Shown here one piece after another: positions 18,563 through 26,946 of a stretch of DNA of 53,917 nucleotides. The notes under the pieces are model-generated. The model was not told the origin of the DNA. It made no database searches and worked only from the letters and a program-made list of their open reading frames with translations. The translations under genes were made by a program, and so were the position numbers. Origin of the DNA: Rhodocyclales bacterium RIFCSPLOWO2_02_FULL_63_24 (GTDB taxonomy: Bacteria > Pseudomonadota > Gammaproteobacteria > Burkholderiales > Rhodocyclaceae); contig MHZX01000091.1 in the NCBI GenBank assembly GCA_001828935.1, positions 1 through 53,917 on the forward strand. Direction: 5' to 3'. Numbering within the stretch: the stretch's first letter is position 1; each line of letters opens with the position of its first letter.

Positions 18563-18663
18563 GCTGGTTTTGCAGGGTGCGCCGCAGGATGGCCATCAGT
18601 TAGAATTAAACTTTTTCGCTCTTATCCGGTTGCCGGTTGCGGCCTCCGGTTTTGGAAACGCTC

Positions 18664-19548
18664 ATGAAGACCATACAGGGTTCCATTCCCGCCATACTCA
18701 CGCCGATGCAGGATGACGGCGCGCTCGACCTGCCGGCGTTGCGGCGCCTGCTCGATTGGCATATCACTGAGGGTTCCGACGGCGTGGTCATCGTAGGTAC
18801 CACCGGCGAATCGCCGACGGTGGATTACGACGAGCACTGCGCGCTGATCGAGACGACGGTGAAGCATGTCGCGGGGCGCATTCCCGTGATTGCCGGCACC
18901 GGGGCCAACTCCACCGCGGAGGCCATCGAACTTGCGCAGTTTGCCCGACAGGCTGGCGCCGACGCCCATCTTTCGGTCGTGCCCTATTACAACAAGCCGA
19001 CGCAGGAAGGGCTTTTCCGGCATTTCAAGACGATTGCCGAGGCGGTCGATCTGCCGATGATCGTGTACAACGTGCCGGGGCGCACGGTGGCCGATCTTGC
19101 CACCGACACGACGCTGCGTCTGGCGCAAGTGCCGGGGATTGTCGGCATCAAGGATGCCACCGCCAATATCGAGCGCGGATCCGATCTGTTGAAGCGCGCG
19201 CCGGCCGGATTCAGCGTGTACAGCGGTGACGATGCTACGGCGATCGCCTTGATGCTGCTGGGCGGCAAGGGCTCCATTTCCGTCACGGCGAATGTCGCGC
19301 CGCGTCTGATGCATCAGATGTGCGCCGCCGCCATTGCCGGCGATTTGGCCGCGGCACGCGAGACAAATTTCCGCTTGCTGGGCTTGCATCGAAACCTGTT
19401 TCACGAAGCCAACCCGATTCCGGTGAAATGGGCCGCTCAGCAGATGGGCCTGATCGGCGGCGGCATCCGCTTGCCGATGACAACTTTATCCCCGGAGTTC
19501 CATGAGCGCCTGCGCGTTGCCATGCGCGAAGCCGGCATCACTCTCTGA
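18664..19548 (+). CDS. dapA: 4-hydroxy-tetrahydrodipicolinate synthase
   Basis: A protein of 294 residues. Active-site blocks are GTTGESPT near residue 44, [12 protein letters not shown] with the catalytic Tyr near 133, and GIKDAT with the Schiff-base Lys near 161. DapA condenses pyruvate and aspartate semialdehyde in lysine and diaminopimelate synthesis. ATG 18664 is chosen by homology; the upstream in-frame start would add nine residues. bamC follows after 18 bp, an arrangement common in betaproteobacteria. The aspartokinase gene of the same pathway lies at 30871. Confidence 0.96.
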   Translation: MKTIQGSIPAILTPMQDDGALDLPALRRLLDWHITEGSDGVVIVGTTGESPTVDYDEHCALIETTVKHVAGRIPVIAGTGANSTAEAIELAQFARQAGADAHLSVVPYYNKPTQEGLFRHFKTIAEAVDLPMIVYNVPGRTVADLATDTTLRLAQVPGIVGIKDATANIERGSDLLKRAPAGFSVYSGDDATAIALMLLGGKGSISVTANVAPRLMHQMCAAAIAGDLAAARETNFRLLGLHRNLFHEANPIPVKWAAQQMGLIGGGIRLPMTTLSPEFHERLRVAMREAGITL

Positions 19549-19566
19549 CCAGGAAGCTGATACTTG

Positions 19567-20721
19567 ATGAATCGTTCATTCTCGCTGCTGTCGTGGTTTG
19601 CGTCTGTGCTGCTGATCGGCTTGCTCGCCGGCTGCAGTGGCAACATCCTCCCGGAATCCAAGAAGATCGAATATAAATCCGCCGGGAAACTGCCGCCGCT
19701 CGAGATTCCTCCCGACCTGACGCAGCAAAGTCGCGATGAGCGCTATGCGGTTCCTGACGTATCCGCCAGCAAGGGTTCCGCCACCTACTCGGCCTATTCG
19801 AGCGAACGTTCGGGCCAGGCCCGTACCACAACGGCACAGGATCTGTTGCCGCAGGTCGACAAGATGCGCATCGAGCGCTCAGGCACGCAGCGCTGGCTGG
19901 TGGTCGGCGGTTCTCCTGACAAGCTCTGGCCCAGTGTCAAGGAGTTCTGGCAGGAACTGGGTTTTCTCGTCAATGTGGAAGTGCCTGAAGCCGGCGTGAT
20001 GGAAACCGACTGGGCCGAAAACCGCGCAAAGATTCCCCAGGACATCATTCGCGGCTCTATCGGCAAAGTCTTCGACAGCCTCTATTCGACGGCAGAACGC
20101 GACAAGTTCCGGACCCGTCTGGAAAAGGGTGCTGAACCGGGCACTGTCGAGATATATATAAGCCATCGCGGCATGTACGAGATATTTGTCAACGAAGGCA
20201 AGAGCGAAACCAAGTGGCAACCTCGTCCCGCAGATCCCGAACTGGAAGCGGAGATGCTGCGGCGCTTGATGGTGCGTCTGGGCGTCGAGGAATCCCGTGC
20301 CAGGACGATGGTCGCCGCGGAGCAACGACAGGAGCGTGCCAAGCTTTCCCGCGCGACGGATGGTGCCGGCGCTTTGCTGCTTGAAGAGGCCTTCGACAGA
20401 GCCTGGCGTCGCGTTGGACTGGCGCTTGATCGCGTCGGCTTCACGGTGGAAGATCGTGACCGTTCGCAGGGCATGTATTTCGTGCGCTATGTCGACCCCG
20501 AACTCGACGGCAAGAAGAAGGATGAAGACAAAGGCATGCTGTCCAAGCTGATGTTCTGGAAAGGTGGGGCCGGGGACAAGCCGACTCAGGCGCAGTACCG
20601 CATTCACTTGAAGACCGTGGGTGAATCCACCACTGTTCAGGTACTGACCCGTGAAGGGGGCGTTGATCGGTCGGACGTGTCAAAGCGCATCCTCGGGCTG
20701 TTGCACGATCAGTTGAAGTAA
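19567..20721 (+). CDS. bamC: Outer membrane assembly lipoprotein BamC
   Basis: A protein of 384 residues with a lipoprotein signal ending LLAGC (Cys23). After it comes a conserved unstructured segment (PPLEIPPDLTQ) that in BamC contacts BamD, then two helix-grip domains (about residues 100-220 and 270-380). BamC is a lipoprotein of the beta-barrel assembly machinery. It lies directly after dapA, as in many proteobacteria. Confidence 0.92.
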   Translation: MNRSFSLLSWFASVLLIGLLAGCSGNILPESKKIEYKSAGKLPPLEIPPDLTQQSRDERYAVPDVSASKGSATYSAYSSERSGQARTTTAQDLLPQVDKMRIERSGTQRWLVVGGSPDKLWPSVKEFWQELGFLVNVEVPEAGVMETDWAENRAKIPQDIIRGSIGKVFDSLYSTAERDKFRTRLEKGAEPGTVEIYISHRGMYEIFVNEGKSETKWQPRPADPELEAEMLRRLMVRLGVEESRARTMVAAEQRQERAKLSRATDGAGALLLEEAFDRAWRRVGLALDRVGFTVEDRDRSQGMYFVRYVDPELDGKKKDEDKGMLSKLMFWKGGAGDKPTQAQYRIHLKTVGESTTVQVLTREGGVDRSDVSKRILGLLHDQLK

Positions 20722-20742
20722 TCAGCGGCGAGGCAGGCTCAA

Positions 20743-21504
20743 ATGCGTTTTGCGTCGCTCGGCAGCGGGAGCCGGGGCAACGCCTTGCTGGTTGAAGCCG
20801 GAAATACCAGCGTGCTGATCGATGCCGGATTCGGTCCGCGCGAAATGTTGCGCAGACTGGAAAGACTCGGCGTAATTGCTGCCGACGTCGATGCGGTACT
20901 GGTTACCCATGAACACTCCGATCACATCGGCGGCGCATTCGCCTGTGCGCGGCGCTTTGGCTGGACCGTCCTGCTTACGCACGGCACGCTGGCCGCGTGC
21001 CGAGAAGATGGTGTCGGCGTAAACACCACGCTAATTGACAGCCACCGGCCGTTTTCAGTGGGTGACATTCGTGCGCATCCCTTTCCGGTTCCGCATGATG
21101 CCCGCGAGCCGGTGCAATTCGTGCTCACCGATGGCGCCAGAAGACTTGGTGTGCTGACCGACGCCGGCCATGTCACACCGCATATGGTGGCCATGCTGGG
21201 TGCTTGCGATGCCCTGGTGCTGGAATGTAACCACGATGCCCGGATGCTGGCGCAAGGAAACTATCCACCCGCGCTGAAACGCAGGATAGGCGGTCTCTGG
21301 GGGCATCTGGACAACTCAGCCGCTGCCTCGCTGTTGTCCCGGATAGAGCGCGCGCATCTGCGCCATGTCGTGGCTGCCCATCTCTCGGAGGAGAACAACT
21401 CTGCCGTGCTTGCGCAGCGGGCGTTGTCGGCGGTTCTGGGATGCGAGCGGAATTGGATCGGCATCGCGACCCAGGACGACGGATTTGACTGGCGCGATTG
21501 CTGA
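20743..21504 (+). CDS. MBL-fold metallo-hydrolase
   Basis: A protein of 253 residues. The metallo-beta-lactamase signature THEHSDHIGG lies near residue 55, with further metal ligands expected in PHDA (about 120), TDAGH (about 142) and AAHLSEENN (about 207). It resembles the YycJ/VicX-type hydrolases often found after dapA-bamC in betaproteobacteria. Reaction and substrate are unknown. It follows bamC by 21 bp and precedes a terminator. Confidence 0.88.
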   Translation: MRFASLGSGSRGNALLVEAGNTSVLIDAGFGPREMLRRLERLGVIAADVDAVLVTHEHSDHIGGAFACARRFGWTVLLTHGTLAACREDGVGVNTTLIDSHRPFSVGDIRAHPFPVPHDAREPVQFVLTDGARRLGVLTDAGHVTPHMVAMLGACDALVLECNHDARMLAQGNYPPALKRRIGGLWGHLDNSAAASLLSRIERAHLRHVVAAHLSEENNSAVLAQRALSAVLGCERNWIGIATQDDGFDWRDC

Positions 21505-21534
21505 GTCCGACGGTGGCAATACCGACGTAAAAAA

Positions 21535-21559
21535 AGCCAGCCCGAAGGCTGGCTTTTTT
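21535..21559. terminator. Bidirectional rho-independent terminator
   Basis: AGCCAGCC / GGCTGGCT, 8-bp stem with a CGAA tetraloop, A-rich on the left and TTTTT on the right. It can serve both the MBL hydrolase gene and the convergent lipoprotein gene. Confidence 0.9.
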
Positions 21560-21579
21560 GCCCGAAGGCGGCTGAAGAA

Positions 21580-21879
21580 TTACTTCTTCGCCGGAGCAGC
21601 GGGAGCAGCAGCGGGAGCAGCAGCCGGGGCAGCAGCGGCCGGTGCAGCAGCGGCCGGTGCAGCGGCAGGAGCAGCACCAGCAGCAGCCGGGGCGGCGCCA
21701 GCAGCAGGAGCGGCAGCATCAGCAGCCTTCGGAGCTTCGGCAGCGGGAGCAGCGGCCGGGGCGGGAGCAGGAGCCACGGCAGGAGCAGGAGCGGGAGCGG
21801 GGGCAGCGGGGGCTTCGGTCTTGCCACAAGCGGAGACAGCCAGGGCGAGGATGGCAGCTACGAGGAGAGATTGTTTCAT
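21580..21879 (-). CDS. Ala/Pro-rich small lipoprotein
   Basis: A protein of 99 residues with a clear lipoprotein signal MKQSLLVAAILALAVSAC (Cys18). The mature part is almost only Ala and Pro with a few Glu/Lys (PAPAPAPAVAPAPAP and later AAAPAAA runs), ending in KK. It would form an extended chain anchored in a membrane, perhaps a spacer reaching into or across the periplasm. The DNA is correspondingly low-complexity, and long open frames on the other strand here are side effects of that composition. It shares a bidirectional terminator with the MBL gene. Confidence 0.75.
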   Translation of the reverse strand: MKQSLLVAAILALAVSACGKTEAPAAPAPAPAPAVAPAPAPAAAPAAEAPKAADAAAPAAGAAPAAAGAAPAAAPAAAAPAAAAPAAAPAAAPAAPAKK

Positions 21880-22020
21880 TTGTATTAAATCCTTAACGTT
21901 ATGGAGTTACATGGCCAATTGGTTGATCGGAACGATTTCATTTCGATCAACCGAAAATTCTATCATGCCAAATACAGTCTGTGGTGGGTAGAACAAGCCC
22001 GCGGACAGAGGGATGTACTC

Positions 22021-22503
22021 TTAAAGTCCCGGCTTGCTCAGCAGCGAATTGGGGAGGGATGCTTCCCATAGTTCCTCGAAACGTCGCCACCAGGGCTCGA
22101 TGTAGGTTGGATCGTCGAGAATCAGCGCGCTGCGCGGCTGGTCGACGTGGAAGCGGCGAACACCATGGCGTTGGTCGATGAGTACGTGCGTATCCGCAAG
22201 GTGACGCAGGCTGCCGGGACATTGGCGCACGCTCACGTTGTGCGAAAAACGCGCAAAAAGCTGCATCAGGCGTGGCGCATGGCATTCCAAGGGCACGAGA
22301 TCGTGCAGCACCATGCGGATTCTGCGGGAGTCATCGGCTTGCAGAAGATCGGCAAGCGCTGCGAGCCGCGTTTTTTCGTCGAGCTGTAAGGTACGAAGGT
22401 CGCGATCGAAAACCAGAATCTCATGTTTCGCCTGGCCCAGAACCTGATCAAGGGCCTGTCGATAAGCGGCTTCGCTGGTAAGCAGCGCGTAGGCAGGACT
22501 CAT
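22021..22503 (-). CDS. DUF7931-like protein
   Basis: A protein of 160 residues starting MSPAYALLTSEAAYRQAL. Blocks ILVFDRDLRTLQLDE, IRMVLHDLVPLECHAPRLM, FSHNVSVRQCPGSLRHLADTHVLIDQRHGVRRFHVDQPRSAL, and PWWRRFEELWE are shared by a family of uncharacterised betaproteobacterial proteins next to rlmD. The alternation of strands with a H(V)LID...H pattern recalls a degenerate phospholipase-D-like fold, but the catalytic HKD motif is absent. ATG 22503 is chosen because the upstream extension overlaps the rlmD promoter region and is unlike protein sequence. Divergent from rlmD. Confidence 0.7.
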   Translation of the reverse strand: MSPAYALLTSEAAYRQALDQVLGQAKHEILVFDRDLRTLQLDEKTRLAALADLLQADDSRRIRMVLHDLVPLECHAPRLMQLFARFSHNVSVRQCPGSLRHLADTHVLIDQRHGVRRFHVDQPRSALILDDPTYIEPWWRRFEELWEASLPNSLLSKPGL

Positions 22504-22627
22504 GATTGACGTCGCTCGGGAAATGCCAGGAAGGGAACCGGCCGCTTGCCTTTCGGGCTGCGAGACTCGGCTCTTTGCGGGCCGATTATAATCAGCCCCC
22601 TTTTCCGAACGGACACCGACGCCGGCC

Positions 22628-23929
22628 ATGCCGCTTGCACATATCGAATCCCTGGACCACGAAGGACGTGGCGTTGCCCACGTCGACGGCAAGGCGATCT
22701 TCATCGAAGGTTCCCTGCCCGGCGAGGTGGTCGAATACGCCAGCTATCGTCGCAAGCCGAGTTACGAAAAAGCCCGTGTCGAGCGCGTGCTGCGCGCCTC
22801 CAGTCAGCGCATTGCGCCGCCGTGTCCGCATTTCGGTACGTGTGGCGGCTGCTCGATGCAGCACCTGAATCCCGCCGGTCAGACAGCTGCCAAGCAGCGG
22901 GTACTGGAGGATGCGCTGTGGCATATTGCCCGCCTCAAGCCCAAACAAATCTTCCCGCCCATCGCTGGTACCGGCTGGGGTTATCGACTGCGTGCCCGAT
23001 TGTCGGTGCGCTACGTTGCGAGCAAGGGCGGCGCCTTGATCGGTTTTCGCGAAAAGCACAGCAGCTATGTCGCGTTGATGGATTCGTGTGCCGTGCTGCC
23101 GCCCCATGTGTCGGCGCTGATACCGAAACTCAAGCTCCTGGTCGAGGGCATGTCGCAGCCCGACCGCATGCCGCAAATCGAGGTGGCAGTGGGCGGGATG
23201 CGGACGGTGCTGCTGTTGCGTCACCTGGAGCCGCTGACGGCGGACGATCTGGATCGTCTGCGGCACTTCGCCGACAGCCATGGAATCATCTGGTATCTGC
23301 AGCCCAAGGGGCTGGACACTGTGGCCCTGTTTCATCCGGTCGATGCGCAGATGCTGAGTTACGAGTTGCCGGACTTCGGCCTCGAATTGCAATTTCATCC
23401 GACCGAATTCACCCAGGTCAATAATGGCGTCAACCGCATGCTGGTGCGTCGCGCCATGGCCTTGCTGCAACCACAGGCCGGCGAACGGATTGCCGACCTG
23501 TTTTGCGGCCTCGGCAATTTCACCCTGCCCATCGCGCGCTTGGGCGCGCGCGTCCTCGGCGTCGAAGGCAGCGCCGCCTTGGTCGGACGCGCGCAGCAAA
23601 ACGCGAAACGCAACGGCCTGGGGGCGCTTTGCGAATTCGTCGTCGCCAACCTGTTCGATGCAAGCGCGGAGAGCTTCGCCGCGATGGGAGCGTTCGACAA
23701 GCTGCTGATCGACCCGCCGCGCGAAGGGGCGATAGCGTTGGTCAAGGCCTTGCCGGCCGAGGGCGGTCCGCGCCGCATCGTGTACGTTTCATGCAGCCCG
23801 GCAACGCTGGCGCGCGATGCCGCTGTGCTGGTGCATGAGAAGGACTACCGCTTGTGCGGGGCCGGCATCGCCAACATGTTCCCACATACCTCTCATCTCG
23901 AATCGATTGCCCTGTTTGAGAAGAAATGA
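22628..23929 (+). CDS. rlmD: 23S rRNA (uracil-1939-C5)-methyltransferase RlmD
   Basis: A protein of 433 residues. An N-terminal TRAM domain (about 1-60) is followed by the [4Fe-4S] cluster motif [10 protein letters not shown] (Cys66, 72, 75) with a fourth Cys in MDSCAVL. The C-terminal Rossmann methyltransferase has [14 protein letters not shown] for SAM, the DPPREG loop and the catalytic [12 protein letters not shown]. RlmD makes m5U1939 in 23S rRNA. A strong terminator follows after 50 bp. Confidence 0.94.
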   Translation: MPLAHIESLDHEGRGVAHVDGKAIFIEGSLPGEVVEYASYRRKPSYEKARVERVLRASSQRIAPPCPHFGTCGGCSMQHLNPAGQTAAKQRVLEDALWHIARLKPKQIFPPIAGTGWGYRLRARLSVRYVASKGGALIGFREKHSSYVALMDSCAVLPPHVSALIPKLKLLVEGMSQPDRMPQIEVAVGGMRTVLLLRHLEPLTADDLDRLRHFADSHGIIWYLQPKGLDTVALFHPVDAQMLSYELPDFGLELQFHPTEFTQVNNGVNRMLVRRAMALLQPQAGERIADLFCGLGNFTLPIARLGARVLGVEGSAALVGRAQQNAKRNGLGALCEFVVANLFDASAESFAAMGAFDKLLIDPPREGAIALVKALPAEGGPRRIVYVSCSPATLARDAAVLVHEKDYRLCGAGIANMFPHTSHLESIALFEKK

Positions 23930-23980
23930 GCAGGCGTTGATTCGGGTGGGTACCTTCCCCGGCCGGAGGCTGGAGACCTG

Positions 23981-24018
23981 AATGAAAAAACGGCGACCGG
24001 AGTCGCCGTTTTTTCATT
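23981..24018. terminator. Bidirectional rho-independent terminator
   Basis: AATGAAAAAACGGCGAC and its exact complement flank a CGGA tetraloop, giving a 17-bp perfect inverted repeat with T runs in both directions. It separates rlmD from the convergent BI-1 family gene. Confidence 0.93.
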
Positions 24019-24051
24019 CATCGCGCCGTATTGCCAGCGCCGACTGTTCGC

Positions 24052-24744
24052 TTAGTCGCGGTCGCCGGTAAAGGCCATCAGCAACTGCAACAGGCTGACG
24101 AAGACGTTATAGATGTCCAGATATACCGCCAGCGTGGCCGTGATGTAGTTGTCCTCGCCGCCATGCACGATGCGGTTGATGTCGTAGAGGATGTAGGCGG
24201 AGAACAACACGACGGCGATCGCCGATATCGCCAGTGCCAAGGCGGGAATCTGGAAGAAGATGTTCGCTACGATGGCCACCAGCAACAGGATCACGCCGGC
24301 AAACAGGAATTTCCCGATATTGGAGAAGTCCCTTTTGGTGGTAGAAGCGACTCCGGCCAGCGAGAAGAAGATCGCGCCGGTACCGCCGGCCGCCATCGCG
24401 ATCAGGGTCCCGCCGTTGGAAAATCCAAGCGCCACCTGCAAGATGCGCGACAACATCAAACCCATGAAGAAGGTAAAGCCGAGCAGCAGGGCCACGCCCA
24501 TGCCGCTGTTCTTGGTGCGCTCGATACCCCACATGAAGCCCCAGGCTACGCCGAGGAACAGCATGAAGGCGAGAAACGGACTACCGGCGAAGAAGGCAAA
24601 TTTCAATTGCACGCCGATCAGGGCGCCGGCGACGGTAGGCGCCATAGACAAGGCGAGCAGCGCGTAAGTGTTGCGCAGGACGCGATGCTGGCGCTGAGCG
24701 ATATCCTGAGTGGCGGTCTGCGGGTAGGTATGGATGTTTTCCAT
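24052..24744 (-). CDS. BI-1/YccA-family integral membrane protein
   Basis: A protein of 230 residues with about seven hydrophobic helices and the Bax-inhibitor-1 family C-terminal blocks FSAYILYDINRIVHGGEDNYITATLAVYLDIYNVFVSLLQLL, where the conserved Asp residues sit. Escherichia coli YccA interacts with FtsH; related proteins are pH-sensitive calcium leak channels. The exact role here is unknown. ATG 24744 starts MENIHTYPQ. It is flanked by the terminator at 23981. Confidence 0.9.
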   Translation of the reverse strand: MENIHTYPQTATQDIAQRQHRVLRNTYALLALSMAPTVAGALIGVQLKFAFFAGSPFLAFMLFLGVAWGFMWGIERTKNSGMGVALLLGFTFFMGLMLSRILQVALGFSNGGTLIAMAAGGTGAIFFSLAGVASTTKRDFSNIGKFLFAGVILLLVAIVANIFFQIPALALAISAIAVVLFSAYILYDINRIVHGGEDNYITATLAVYLDIYNVFVSLLQLLMAFTGDRD

Positions 24745-24927
24745 GGTCTTTCAAGCCCTCCTGTGAGATGAATCCGGCAAATTGGACTCCCGGCGCCTCG
24801 TCGAGTTCCTGACGGCTGCGGGTTGATGCAGGCGCGGCAGATTATAGCCGCGAAACATGGCTGCCGAAATTCGATTGCCTGAGTGGCGCGGGGAGTCTAA
24901 GCTGGTCTTAAGTGGCAGGCGGGAGGC

Positions 24928-25347
24928 ATGGTGGCTTCGCTCGATCGGATTCGGACAGATGGCTTTCGGCGCTGGTACGAGCGGCAGCTGATCGAATGCC
25001 ATGCCTGGTTGGTGAGTTGGTTTTTGGGCGTCATCGTTCTGGTCAGCGGGATCGAAGTGGCTGGCACAGGAGGCGCTATGCGCCTGGAAGGCGCGCTCTT
25101 GCTGCTGAGCGGCTTGGCCGTCATCTTGTACAGCTGGAAGCGTTATCACCTGATGCTGACGATCGCGGAGCGGCTCGGCGAACAGGCCACTTGTCCCGGC
25201 TGCAAGGCCTATGCAAAATTCAGGATCGAGTCGTCCGGTCCGTCGCCGCTACCGGATGGCGGCGATCCGGCGTTGGAAGATCACGGTGGGGGGATCTGGT
25301 TGCGGGCCCGATGCCGGCAGTGTGGCGACCAATGGATGCTTAAGTAG
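24928..25347 (+). CDS. Small membrane protein with C-terminal zinc ribbon
   Basis: A protein of 139 residues. Two hydrophobic segments (about residues 28-46 and 54-68) are followed by CPGC near residue 89 and CRQC near 131, spaced as a zinc ribbon. The N-terminal part is amphipathic and charged. No family is recognised by name. The gene stands alone between the BI-1 gene and tRNA-Ser, and resembles genus-level hypothetical membrane proteins of betaproteobacteria. Confidence 0.65.
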   Translation: MVASLDRIRTDGFRRWYERQLIECHAWLVSWFLGVIVLVSGIEVAGTGGAMRLEGALLLLSGLAVILYSWKRYHLMLTIAERLGEQATCPGCKAYAKFRIESSGPSPLPDGGDPALEDHGGGIWLRARCRQCGDQWMLK

Positions 25348-25363
25348 CGGCTGAAACGGTCTC

Positions 25364-25453
25364 TGGCGGAAGCGGTGAGATTCGAACTCACGAACGCCTT
25401 GCGACGTTGCCGGTTTTCAAGACCGGTGCAATCGACCACTCTGCCACGCTTCC
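25364..25453 (-). tRNA. tRNA-Ser(UGA)
   Basis: On the minus strand the gene runs from GGAAGCG to CGCTTCCGCCA with the CCA encoded. The anticodon arm is CCGGT-CTTGAAA-ACCGG, giving anticodon UGA. The long variable arm and T loop (GTTCGAATC) are typical of tRNA-Ser; length 90 nt. Confidence 0.96.
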
Positions 25454-25500
25454 ATCGGGTCGCGGATTTTAGCACCGCGGCCATTTCCCTTTTGCCACGC

Positions 25501-26271
25501 CTAGCTGAATTTCGAGAAATCCGGTTTGCGCTTCTCAAAGAAGGCCGCGAAAGCTTCCTTGGCTTCGGGCGATACCAGGCGTTGCTTGAACACGTCCGCC
25601 TCGATATTCATGGTTTCGCGGATCAAGGCTTGCTGGGCACGCTTCATCAGCTGTTTGGTGAGGCGCAGCGATGCCGCTGGCTGCGAGGTCAATTTGCGGC
25701 AGCGCTCGAGCGCATGATCCAGCACTTGGGCGTCGGGCAGCACCGCGTTGACGATGCCGACTTCCAGTGCAAGCTGCGCGGAGAAGACTTCGCCCAGCAT
25801 CAACATTTCCGCAGCTCGAGCATGCCCGGTCCGCAGGGGCAACAACAGGCTCGATGCGGCTTCGGGAGTCAGGCCGAGATTGGCGAAGGGCAAGGCGAAA
25901 CGCGCTGAGCTAGCGGCATAGACCAGGTCGCAGTGCAGCAGCATCGTGGTGCCGACACCGATTGCAACGCCCTCTACAGCAGCGACAAACGGTTTTTGCA
26001 GGTTGGCGAAGCCGGCAATGAAGCGAAATACCGGCGCGCTTTCGTCCATCGGCGGTCTTTCCAGAAAATCGGCCAGATCGTTTCCAGCAGTGAAATTGCC
26101 GCCGGCGCCGGAAATCAGTATGACGCGCACCCCAGGATCGGCGTCGGCGCGGGCCAGTGCATCCGCCATAGTCTGGTACATGTCTCCGGTGAGGGCGTTC
26201 TTCTTTTCCGGACGCGTCATCTGCAGATGAAACACGCCATCGGCAAGCTCGATACGGACTGCCGCGCTCAT
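25501..26271 (-). CDS. Enoyl-CoA hydratase/isomerase family protein
   Basis: A protein of 256 residues of the crotonase family. ISGAGGNFTAGNDLADF holds the first oxyanion-hole region and VEGVAIGVGTTMLLHCDLVYA the second; FALPFANLGLTPEAASSLLLP follows. In this second block the position of the usual catalytic Glu pair reads PEAASS, so whether it acts as hydratase or isomerase is open. The start ATG overlaps the GST stop (ATGA), so it is the third gene of the CoA ligase-GST-hydratase operon. Confidence 0.88.
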   Translation of the reverse strand: MSAAVRIELADGVFHLQMTRPEKKNALTGDMYQTMADALARADADPGVRVILISGAGGNFTAGNDLADFLERPPMDESAPVFRFIAGFANLQKPFVAAVEGVAIGVGTTMLLHCDLVYAASSARFALPFANLGLTPEAASSLLLPLRTGHARAAEMLMLGEVFSAQLALEVGIVNAVLPDAQVLDHALERCRKLTSQPAASLRLTKQLMKRAQQALIRETMNIEADVFKQRLVSPEAKEAFAAFFEKRKPDFSKFS

Positions 26272-26945
26272 TTCTTCGACCGCGACATAAAAGCTTCCAT
26301 GCCCGCCTTGCGGTCGGCATTGACTTTCTGTGCGTGTGGCCGCTCGCCGACCATCTTGAGATAGGCCTTGGCCTGGGGCAGGGCGTCCTCGAGGAAATCG
26401 CGTCCGTAGATCTTGCGCGTGCATTGGCTGACGAGGGGCAGATGCACCCAGGCCGCGCAATCGGCGTGGGTGAAGCTGTCGCCGCCAATGAAAGGTGCAA
26501 AGCGCGCCAGGCGGGCCAGGCTCTTGAGGCCTTTTTCGAGCAGGATCGCGACTTCCTTCTTGGTTTCCTCGGATACCGAGCCGCCAAAGAATGCTTCCGC
26601 ATACAGACGGCGCGCGGGCAATTCGAGATGCAGTTCGATATGTTCGATCAGCTCGCGGCACTTGGCGCGCTCGAAGCTGTCGCGCGGATAGAGCGCGGGT
26701 TCGGGCCAGCTGTCCTCGATGAACTCGGTGAGCACCTGGGACTCGGTCAGTACGCCCCTAGGGGTGCGCAGAAAGGGCACCTTGCCCATCGGCGACTCCG
26801 CCAGCATTTCCTCGCTTTGTGAGGTGAAGACAAGCGCTTCGGCGAACGGAATGTTTTTCTCCAACAGCGAGAGTTTGACCTTGTTGTAATAGTTGCTGAT
26901 GGAAAAACCGCAGAGGGTGATCGGGGTAGTCGAGGGTGTAGTCAA
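26268..26945 (-). CDS. Glutathione S-transferase family protein
   Basis: A protein of about 225 residues. The N-terminal thioredoxin-like domain has LCGFSISNYYNKVKLSLLEKNIPF, then the cis-Pro and glutathione-binding block MGKVPFLRTPRGVLTESQVLTEFI; an alpha-helical C-terminal domain follows (FTHADCAAWVHLPLV). No ATG is available near the homologous start. TTG at 26945, directly after the CoA-ligase stop, is the best start. The gene lies between a CoA ligase and a hydratase, suggesting a role with that pathway, but the substrate is unknown. Confidence 0.85.
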   Translation of the reverse strand: MTTPSTTPITLCGFSISNYYNKVKLSLLEKNIPFAEALVFTSQSEEMLAESPMGKVPFLRTPRGVLTESQVLTEFIEDSWPEPALYPRDSFERAKCRELIEHIELHLELPARRLYAEAFFGGSVSEETKKEVAILLEKGLKSLARLARFAPFIGGDSFTHADCAAWVHLPLVSQCTRKIYGRDFLEDALPQAKAYLKMVGERPHAQKVNADRKAGMEAFMSRSKK

Positions 26946-26946
26946 T

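Noticed and set aside
21365..21991. Long Ala/Gly-rich plus-strand frame
   Set aside because: It is the complement of the Ala/Pro lipoprotein and spans a terminator.
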